Source: Fimenecus sp045602655
GTDB taxonomy: Bacteria > Bacillota > Clostridia > Oscillospirales > Acutalibacteraceae
NCBI GenBank assembly: GCA_045602655.1
Contig: JAZSBY010000043.1
Span: 1 to 11,843 of the forward strand
Reading direction: 5' to 3'
Length of the DNA: 11,843 bases
Shown here: positions 7,141 through 11,843 of the stretch, piece after piece
How positions within the stretch are numbered: the stretch's first letter is position 1
How the letters are laid out: every line of letters starts with the position of its first letter
Notes under the pieces: model-generated
Told to the model about the DNA's origin: nothing
What the model saw: the letters and a program-made list of their open reading frames with translations, nothing else
Database searches by the model: none
Translations under genes and position numbers: made by a program

Positions 7141-8064
7141 TTATTTCTTTTTACATACAAAGCAGAGCCAACCGCCGTCTTCGTATCTTTCAATAATTTC
7201 AAAATCATTATCGTGGAATGCTTTTGTAACTTCTTCTTCACGAGGTTCAATAATACCCGATGTGATAAACACACCGTCATCCTTTAAGAAATCACCTACT
7301 TGTGATGAGAAAAGAATAATAATATCTGCAACAATATTAGCAACGACCACATCAAAAGTGCCTGTTACTTTGTCAACGAGGTTACCATTGAGAATTCTGT
7401 ATTTTGGTGCTTCGAATCCGTTAACTCTACCATTTTCAATAGCTGTTTTAACTGCAAGCTTATCAATATCAACACCGGTTGCATTATCTGCACCCATTAA
7501 GAGTGATGCAACTGACAAAATACCGCTACCGCAACCACAATCAAGAACACTGTCCCCTGTTTTAATATGTTTTTCAAGTGTTTCAAGGCAAAGTCTTGTT
7601 GTATTATGTCCACCACTACCAAATGCAAGACCCGGTTCAATACTTAAAACTGCTCTCCCCTCAGCATCGTAATCGTCAATCCAGAGTGGACGGATAAGAA
7701 GTTTTTCACCGATTTTCATAGGTTTAAAATACTCTTTCCAGTTGTTTTCCCAGTCTTCATTTTTACAAGGCTTATATTCAATACAATGTGGAATCTTTTC
7801 GCTATCGTATCTTTCTGTCAAGAATGAAATTGCCTCTTTGTAATTCTCCTCAGGTGAGATATAAATGTGAACACACCCCTTTGTTCTGTCCTTCGCAAGA
7901 AGTTCTTCGTCAATAAGGTCAATGTTAGCAATTTCCCATGCTTCTTGTTCAAGTGTTCTGTAATCTTCAATATAGATACCGTAAGGTACAGCCATACTTG
8001 CAATATCAGCTGCACGGTCAATGTTTTCTGCATCAATTTCTATTTTGATTTCGGTCCAGTCCAT
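7141..8064 (-). CDS. prmA: Ribosomal protein L11 methyltransferase
   Basis: A SAM-dependent enzyme that methylates ribosomal protein L11 in the cytoplasm. The 307 residues have the PrmA layout. An N-terminal L11-recognition domain (about 1-100) leads to the linker ENNWKEYFKP (106-115). The family signature EPGLAFGSGGHNTT (143-156) follows, then SAM motif I VLDCGCGSGILS (173-184), the acidic GVDID (197-201) and the catalytic-region ANIVADII (242-249). Length fits the usual 290-315. The start is ATG at 8062-8064, preceded at 5 nt by a perfect GGAGGG RBS (8070-8075). A longer in-frame TTG start at 8079 lies upstream of that RBS and is rejected. It has its own terminator and lies behind the rplS terminator, so it is probably a separate transcript, although no clear promoter is visible in the 60 bp between them. 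Often found near dnaJ/rsmE in Firmicutes; here it follows rplS. Confidence 0.95.
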   Translation of the reverse strand: MDWTEIKIEIDAENIDRAADIASMAVPYGIYIEDYRTLEQEAWEIANIDLIDEELLAKDRTKGCVHIYISPEENYKEAISFLTERYDSEKIPHCIEYKPCKNEDWENNWKEYFKPMKIGEKLLIRPLWIDDYDAEGRAVLSIEPGLAFGSGGHNTTRLCLETLEKHIKTGDSVLDCGCGSGILSVASLLMGADNATGVDIDKLAVKTAIENGRVNGFEAPKYRILNGNLVDKVTGTFDVVVANIVADIIILFSSQVGDFLKDDGVFITSGIIEPREEEVTKAFHDNDFEIIERYEDGGWLCFVCKKK

Positions 8065-8069
8065 AAAAT

Positions 8070-8075
8070 CCCTCC
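8070..8075 (-). promoter_or_regulatory. RBS that decides the prmA start
   Basis: GGAGGG on the minus strand, 5 nt before the ATG at 8064. It is downstream of the alternative TTG at 8079, so it fixes the shorter 307-residue product. Confidence 0.85.
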
Positions 8076-8081
8076 ACAAAT

Positions 8082-8099
8082 GCAGGCATGGAAGCCTGC
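8082..8099. repeat. Inverted repeat just upstream of the prmA RBS
   Basis: GCAGGC (8082-8087) and GCCTGC (8094-8099) form a 6-bp GC-only stem with a 6-nt loop. No T-run follows on either strand, so it is not an intrinsic terminator. It ends 6 bp from the prmA RBS, where a folded transcript could affect ribosome loading. The GC-rich style resembles the 6896-7067 element, so it may be a small dispersed palindromic unit. Confidence 0.5.
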
Positions 8100-8120
8100 C
8101 ACTACGCGTAAATAATAGTT

Positions 8121-8155
8121 AAACAATAAACAAAAAGCAGAGATTTCTCTCTGCT
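8121..8155 (-). terminator. Terminator of rplS
   Basis: A perfect 8-bp stem AGCAGAGA/TCTCTGCT (8136-8143 with 8148-8155) has a 4-nt loop. On the minus strand it is followed by TTTTTGTTTATTG (complement of 8123-8135). It lies 17 bp after the rplS stop codon, a classic intrinsic terminator. Confidence 0.92.
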
Positions 8156-8172
8156 CTGTTTTGACGATTAGA

Positions 8173-8514
8173 TTATATCTGCTCTTTAACTTTAGCAGCC
8201 TTACCAACTCTGTCACGAAGATAGTAGAGTTTGCTTCTGCGAACCTTACCGCGTCTAACTGTTTCTACCTTTGCAACATTTGGTGAATTTACAGGGAATA
8301 CTCTTTCAACACCTACACCGTATGATACACGACGTACTGTGAATGTCTCAGAAACACCAGCACCCTTGCGAGCAATGATTGTTCCTTCAAATACCTGAAT
8401 TCTTTCTCTTTCGCCTTCACGAATCTTAACGTGTACTTTAACAACGTCGCCGACTCTGATTGCCGGGTTTGCTTCTTTAACGCAACCCTCTGTCATCAAT
8501 TTTAATGCGTCCAT
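8173..8514 (-). CDS. rplS: 50S ribosomal protein L19
   Basis: L19 is a structural protein of the large ribosomal subunit at the interface with the 30S subunit. The 113-residue product matches the family's usual length (about 110-120). It shows the typical order: FRVGDVV-like segment (IRVGDVVKVHVKI, 19-31), RIQVFEGTIIARKGAG (38-53), TFTVRRVSYGVGVERVFP (58-74), and the basic tail GKVRRSKLYYLRDRVGKAA (89-107). The ATG at 8512-8514 is preceded at 6 nt by a perfect GGAGG (8521-8525). The frame stays open upstream to 8628, but that stretch is promoter and leader RNA, not coding. It has its own promoter and a terminator, so it appears monocistronic here, unlike genomes where it follows trmD. Confidence 0.98.
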   Translation of the reverse strand: MDALKLMTEGCVKEANPAIRVGDVVKVHVKIREGERERIQVFEGTIIARKGAGVSETFTVRRVSYGVGVERVFPVNSPNVAKVETVRRGKVRRSKLYYLRDRVGKAAKVKEQI

Positions 8515-8612
8515 AACTAACCTCCGATAAAAATTTTTCAAGTGTTCATACCGAAGTTCAGCAGAGGACCACCCGAGATAATAGTTATTTTGTTGCGGAC
8601 TACCGCAAATGC
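8515..8612 (-). ncRNA. Probable L19 leader (5' UTR autoregulatory RNA)
   Basis: The predicted rplS transcript has a leader of about 98 nt. Near its 5' end is a perfect 6-bp hairpin, TTGCGG with CCGCAA (8593-8608), with a 4-nt loop. It is followed by an A/T linker and a conserved-looking segment with GGTGGTCCTCTGCTG (complement of 8560-8574). Firmicutes are known to carry an L19 leader family upstream of rplS, thought to let L19 repress its own mRNA. The position and hairpin fit, but assignment to that family is from memory, without a covariance search. Confidence 0.65.
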
Positions 8613-8618
8613 TCAAAT

Positions 8619-8647
8619 ATAATATCACAAGTCAATACAAAATGCAA
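8619..8647 (-). promoter_or_regulatory. Promoter of rplS
   Basis: A weak -35 TTGCAT (8642-8647), a 17-nt spacer, and -10 TATTAT (8619-8624) with a TG one base upstream (extended -10) lie on the minus strand. The start is expected near 8612, just before the leader hairpin. Confidence 0.65.
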
Positions 8648-8667
8648 GAGTTTTTTGAAAAAAGTTT

Positions 8668-8907
8668 TTACAGATAAACCCTTACTGTTTCACCGTGTCT
8701 TCCATTGACCGTGACAATCTCAAAGCCTTTGTAGTCTTTTGCTCTTTTTACTAAAGGTTTTAATTGTCTGTATCTGAGTTTATGAAATAACGGATGTTTT
8801 GATATCAGTAGTAATTTCAATACTCCAAATAGTATTCTGTTAAAAATCAACCAATTGGGTATTTTTATAGTTTTATTTGAATTGTTTTTAGGATAAACAA
8901 CTTTCAT
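8668..8907 (-). CDS. Small basic protein paired with the XRE regulator
   Basis: A 79-residue protein I cannot name. It is rich in Lys and Arg. It has a hydrophobic stretch (IPNWLIFNRILFGVLKLLLI, 16-35) that could be one membrane-associated or buried helix, then a basic middle (42-60), then a C-terminal strand-turn-strand segment FEIVTVNGRHGETVRVYL (62-79). That tail resembles the end of the neighbouring XRE protein (GEIVSVKTQNGDDIRVVVE), which suggests a related fold. The gene starts with ATG overlapping the XRE stop by 4 nt (ATGA), so the two are translationally coupled and likely act together. It could modulate or anchor the regulator; that is inference. The rplS promoter follows about 20 bp downstream and no clear terminator lies between. 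Confidence 0.7.
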   Translation of the reverse strand: MKVVYPKNNSNKTIKIPNWLIFNRILFGVLKLLLISKHPLFHKLRYRQLKPLVKRAKDYKGFEIVTVNGRHGETVRVYL

Positions 8908-9401
8908 TTTTCAACTACCACCCGTATGTCATCTCCGTTTTGAGTTTTAACAGAAACAATTTCTCCAAGCACACCAAGTTCAACCATTTTGAAAATACTT
9001 TCAAAATTTACTTTACTTAAATCTACACCTGCAAAAACACCGGATATGTCTTTACCAACATTGATGAGTTCTTTAACAAGAAGATAAGGAAGATTAACTT
9101 TAACATCGTCACCTTGAGCAGTATCAACATACACTCTGAAAATCAATTCATTTTCGTTAATCTTTTCCGTCTTTTCGAATTTGACATTTGATTGTACATC
9201 TTCGTTTTTGAAAAGTTCGTCAATAGTAATATTATAAAGTTTTGCAATATGTGGAAGTGTCATAATATCGGGACAAGCAATATCATTTTCCCATTTTGAA
9301 ACTGCTTGTGCAGACACTCCAAGTTTTTCAGCAACATAATCCTGAGTATAACCTGACTGTTTTCTCAATTCATAAAGTTTTTTTCCAATTGTTTTTTCCA
9401 T
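8904..9401 (-). CDS. XRE-family regulator with C-terminal SHOCT-like domain
   Basis: A 165-residue putative DNA-binding regulator. Residues 6-63 are a Cro/C1-type helix-turn-helix (GKKLYELRKQSGYTQDYVAE, then LGVSAQAVSKWEND, 27-40) with the usual PDIMTLPHIAKLYNITIDEL continuation. A charged linker (66-84) leads to a C-terminal region (about 87-165) with strands and the segments VKVNLPYLLVKELI (100-113) and GVDLSKV...MVELGVLGEIVSV. This arrangement resembles the SHOCT-like/YvlB-type domain seen in Firmicutes proteins, an assignment from memory. The ATG has AAAGGAG (9410-9416) at 8 nt. It overlaps the 79-residue gene by ATGA. A cytoplasmic regulator of an unknown target; autoregulation is common in the family, but no operator stands out. 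Confidence 0.85.
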   Translation of the reverse strand: MEKTIGKKLYELRKQSGYTQDYVAEKLGVSAQAVSKWENDIACPDIMTLPHIAKLYNITIDELFKNEDVQSNVKFEKTEKINENELIFRVYVDTAQGDDVKVNLPYLLVKELINVGKDISGVFAGVDLSKVNFESIFKMVELGVLGEIVSVKTQNGDDIRVVVEK

Positions 9402-9442
9402 TTAAACCACTCCTTTGAAATTTTGCAACCGATTACACTTGC

Positions 9443-9471
9443 ATTGTATGGTCAAATCTTCAAAAAGTAAA
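9443..9471 (-). promoter_or_regulatory. Possible promoter of the XRE unit
   Basis: TTTACT (9466-9471), a 17-nt spacer and TACAAT (9443-9448) on the minus strand match sigma-A elements at 4/6 and 5/6. The position, about 40 nt before the ATG, is suitable. The MFS stop lies 20 bp upstream. Confidence 0.45.
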
Positions 9472-9490
9472 TGTAATAAAGGTTGATTTT

Positions 9491-10666
9491 TTATTTTACA
9501 ACCATTGGTTGAGTTGATTTTGAATGTTTTAGCATCATAAATGTTGAAATTATGGTAATTATTAAGGCAATAATCTGGAATATACTGAAAATATCAGTTG
9601 TAAGATACTCAGCAAGTATGCCAAATGTTATTGGAGAAATTAAAATACTACCATAGGACACTGCACCTTGAAGTCCTATAAAGGACTGTGAAATATCCCT
9701 GCCCATATGTATTGGTGTCAAATGTGTCATATTGGGGAATACAGGTCCGTTCCCAAGTCCTATTAAGAACAAACCTATCGTTGCAAATATAGGATTCTTA
9801 AAGAATGTGAAAACAACTGCTATAAAAACAATAGCTTCACCAATAACAATAATCTTTTTGGGTGATATTCTGTTTGCAATCAGTCCTGACATGAATCTAC
9901 CCAAGGTCATTCCGATAAAGTAGAAGGTAATCATTCCCGCGGCCTTATCAGGGGTAAGTCCTTTTGAGTTTACAAGGAATGTACTACCCCACGCAAGACA
10001 TACGGACTCGATTGCACACGAACCGTAATAGATTATAAGACTCCACCTTGCAATTGGAATTCTTAGAAGATGGGAAATTGAAACTACCCTTGTTTCATCC
10101 ACTTCTGCCTTTTTCTCTTTAACCTTATTCCATATAGGAATTGATAAAAAACACATTATTGTAAGGGCTAATTGGAAGATAAACATTATTCTGTATCCAC
10201 TCTGCCAATTGTTACTTTGCTTTAATGTGAATGACATTAAAAACGGACTGAGTGTTACGCCAACTCCATAAGAACAATGCAAGAAATTGACATGAGTTGC
10301 TGTGTAATTAAGAGCAACATAGGTGTTTAAAACATTGTCTATTCCCCCTGCTCCGAGTCCCAACGGAATTGCACAAAGGCAAAGCATAAGCATGTTTTTT
10401 GAGAATGAAAAACCAAGAATTGCAATAGCAGTTAGTGCTGTACTTATTGCAACCACCAACGGTGTTCCAAGTTTTTTAGTAAGTCTTGCACTTAAAAGAC
10501 TTGAAATAATTGTTCCCATGTACATTAAGCCTGTTACAAAATTAGAATATGAAATGGATAAATCAAATTCTGTATATATTGCAGGCCAGGCTGTACCGAA
10601 TAATGAGTCGGGAATTCCAAGTCCTATGTAAGTAGCAAAAATAATTATAACTAACAATGTTGCCAT
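9491..10666 (-). CDS. MFS transporter, substrate unknown
   Basis: A 391-residue membrane protein of the major facilitator superfamily, with length and hydrophobicity suited to 12 segments. The first helix starts at the N-terminus (TLLVIIIFATYIGLG, 3-17). Motif-A-like loops are seen after helix 2 (SARLTKKLGTP, 59-69) and after helix 8 (GLIANRISPKK, 261-271), marking the two halves. A longer hydrophilic loop at about 180-200 separates them. The segments LHCSYGVGVTLSPF (129-142) and LGNGPVFPNM (304-313) recall sugar-transporter-like MFS proteins (FHS/GlcP style), so a sugar or other small solute is possible; the direction of transport is unknown. The ATG follows the DUF2344 stop by 3 nt and has only a distant GGAG (about 15 nt), so translation probably depends on coupling to the upstream gene. 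Confidence 0.87.
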   Translation of the reverse strand: MATLLVIIIFATYIGLGIPDSLFGTAWPAIYTEFDLSISYSNFVTGLMYMGTIISSLLSARLTKKLGTPLVVAISTALTAIAILGFSFSKNMLMLCLCAIPLGLGAGGIDNVLNTYVALNYTATHVNFLHCSYGVGVTLSPFLMSFTLKQSNNWQSGYRIMFIFQLALTIMCFLSIPIWNKVKEKKAEVDETRVVSISHLLRIPIARWSLIIYYGSCAIESVCLAWGSTFLVNSKGLTPDKAAGMITFYFIGMTLGRFMSGLIANRISPKKIIVIGEAIVFIAVVFTFFKNPIFATIGLFLIGLGNGPVFPNMTHLTPIHMGRDISQSFIGLQGAVSYGSILISPITFGILAEYLTTDIFSIFQIIALIITIISTFMMLKHSKSTQPMVVK

Positions 10667-10669
10667 AAA

Positions 10670-11353
10670 TTATCTAAAAATCTCCATATTTTCTGTATAT
10701 GATTGTACTTTAATTACATCCACATCCTGTTCATCAGTTTTAGTTTTCTTTACTAAAGCACCGATTAAAAGCATTGGATTGATGTTAATACTTGTACCTG
10801 ATGATAAAACTGTGTTAAGAATAAGTTTACCATCGTTTTTACTTAACTCAAAAGACTTAATATGTTCTTTGATGTTAACTTCTTTTTCGACCTTATTTCT
10901 GCCTTTTTTTGATTTTTTAAACACCATAATCTCATTGGATGAAAGTATGCTTTCTGCTCTTTCTAACAGCAGATTATCGGGATTATTAAAGATTATTTTA
11001 TACTCTGCCCAACGGATGTCATTAGAAGATGTTTCGTAAACATAGATTTCCTTTACAGTAATATCAATAGGTAAAGCATTATTAAGTCTTTCTGCCAATT
11101 CAACAAGGTCAACTTCTTCCATAAGACGAAAATCAACAGTTTCGCATAGACTTTCAAACCCTAATGACAAGGGCATTGCAAATGTTAAAAATGCGTGAGG
11201 ATTAAACCCTTCTGTAAACCAAACCGGTACATTGGCTCTTTTCATAGCACGAGTAATGCAACGAACTGTATCAAGATGGGAAATAAACTTTGCCATACCT
11301 GTTTTTTGGAATGACATTCGCACATCCATAGCCCATTTTTTAACTTCTGGCAT
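10670..11353 (-). CDS. DUF2344 (TIGR03936) protein, radical SAM partner
   Basis: A 227-residue cytoplasmic protein of the DUF2344/TIGR03936 family. Its N-terminal half carries the recognisable core: VRMSFQKTGMAKFISHLD, then RAMKRANVPVWFTEGFNPH and LSLGFES. The C-terminal half is variable and Lys-rich. The family is usually encoded beside, or fused to, the TIGR03960 radical SAM protein and often sits near rplU/rpmA in Firmicutes; its biochemical role is not established to my knowledge. Here it overlaps the radical SAM gene. Two in-frame ATGs exist, at 11368 and 11353. I chose 11353 because a G-run (GGGGG, 11362-11366) lies 8 nt upstream as a possible RBS, while 11368 has none and would add only five residues. 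The overlap is then 14 nt. The MFS gene follows after 3 nt. Confidence 0.88.
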   Translation of the reverse strand: MPEVKKWAMDVRMSFQKTGMAKFISHLDTVRCITRAMKRANVPVWFTEGFNPHAFLTFAMPLSLGFESLCETVDFRLMEEVDLVELAERLNNALPIDITVKEIYVYETSSNDIRWAEYKIIFNNPDNLLLERAESILSSNEIMVFKKSKKGRNKVEKEVNIKEHIKSFELSKNDGKLILNTVLSSGTSININPMLLIGALVKKTKTDEQDVDVIKVQSYTENMEIFR

Positions 11354-11843
11354 CGCATTTACCCCCATTCAATTTGTTTGCACCACAAGCAGAGCATTTA
11401 ATTCTACAATGAGGTGTCGTTTTACTCAAGTGTGCTTTTTTGTTTTCATCAATAAGAAATTCTTTACGGATACCATAGTCCATAATATCCCAAGGCAAGA
11501 TTTCATCGTAATTCCTGCGACGATTTGCATAGAATTCTGTTGTAAGGTTGCATTCATTAAATGCTTCTCGCCATTTATTGAAATCAAAAAATTCGTCCCA
11601 ACTATCAAATTTACAACCCTTTTGCCAAGCTTTATAAATAACCTCGCCAAGTCGTCTGTCACCACGAGCCAAAACGCCCTCTAGAACGGATGTGTCGGAT
11701 TGATGATAACTGATTGTGATTTTTCTGCTTGTTGTACTTGAAAGCAAATGTTTCTGCTTTTCAATGAGCATATCGGCAGTATCCTGTGGCTCCCACTGGA
11801 AAGGTGTAAACGGTTTTGGCACAAATGATGCACAGCTTACACT
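11340..11843 (-). CDS. C-terminal part of radical SAM protein (TIGR03960 type), partial
   Basis: Only the last 167 codons are present; the frame stays open to the right edge of the window. The segment VSCASFVPKPFTPFQWEPQ is a typical C-terminal-region motif of B12-binding/radical SAM proteins of the TIGR03960 group, and a GTG at 11820-11822 lies inside it, so that codon is not a real start. Next come IEKQKHLL and the GVLARGDRRLGEVIYKAW segment, with its conserved ARGDRR. The protein ends in a cysteine cluster, HCRIKCSACGANKLNGGKC, with four Cys that may bind metal or an Fe-S cluster. The radical SAM CxxxCxxC core and any cobalamin domain would lie outside the window, so they are inferred from the family. 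It overlaps the DUF2344 gene, its usual partner, by 14 nt. Confidence 0.87.
   Translation of the reverse strand, partial: SVSCASFVPKPFTPFQWEPQDTADMLIEKQKHLLSSTTSRKITISYHQSDTSVLEGVLARGDRRLGEVIYKAWQKGCKFDSWDEFFDFNKWREAFNECNLTTEFYANRRRNYDEILPWDIMDYGIRKEFLIDENKKAHLSKTTPHCRIKCSACGANKLNGGKCDARS

Noticed and set aside
8515..8628. 38-residue N-terminal extension of L19
   Set aside because: It lies upstream of a perfect GGAGG and overlaps the predicted promoter and leader RNA; L19 normally starts at the internal Met.
8648..8668. Possible terminator after the 79-residue gene
   Set aside because: Runs of A and T give only A-T pairing with no GC stem; not a credible intrinsic terminator.
11820..11822. 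GTG as the start of the radical SAM gene
   Set aside because: The frame is open and conserved upstream to the window edge (VSCASF precedes it), so the gene is simply cut by the window.

Overview
The window looks like chromosomal DNA from a low-GC anaerobic Firmicute, most likely a gut clostridium of the Ruminococcaceae/Oscillospiraceae type. That placement is inferred from AT-rich coding sequence, strong GGAGG-type ribosome binding sites, extended -10 promoters, a probable Firmicutes L19 leader, the radical SAM/DUF2344 gene pair and a GC-rich palindromic intergenic element. I see no phage, transposase, CRISPR array, tRNA or rRNA.

Layout. Positions 54-1617 (+ strand) hold a two-gene unit: a GNAT acetyltransferase and an SLC13/ArsB-type permease 1 nt apart, behind an extended -10 promoter. 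It converges on the minus-strand genes at a strong hairpin (1622-1648) that can terminate both directions. Everything after this is on the minus strand, so transcription runs from high to low coordinates.

The minus-strand units, in transcription order, are as follows. (1) The C-terminal part of a radical SAM protein (runs off the right edge), an overlapping DUF2344 gene, and an MFS transporter 3 nt later. (2) An XRE regulator with a C-terminal sensor-like domain, overlapping a 79-residue protein by ATGA. (3) rplS, behind its own promoter and a probable autoregulatory leader, ending at a classic terminator. (4) prmA (ribosomal protein L11 methyltransferase), with an inverted repeat just before its RBS and its own terminator. 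(5) A 172-bp GC-rich multi-hairpin element. (6) A secreted GH5 glycoside hydrolase with its own promoter. (7) araB-araA-araD, which converts L-arabinose through L-ribulose and L-ribulose-5-phosphate to D-xylulose-5-phosphate. It has a promoter whose spacer carries a perfect 14-bp palindrome.

How the genes fit together. The clearest pathway is the complete arabinose catabolic operon; no arabinose transporter or AraR-type regulator is in the window. The GH5 enzyme could supply extracellular sugars, but its sequence suggests a beta-glucan target rather than arabinan, and it has its own promoter. rplS and prmA are both translation-related but have separate terminators.

Several start codons were moved from the longest reading frame using ribosome binding sites: GH5, prmA, rplS, DUF2344 and the TTG start of araB. 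I found no clearly new multigene system. The best leads are the operator-like palindrome, the GC-rich element and the XRE/79-residue pair, which share a C-terminal motif.
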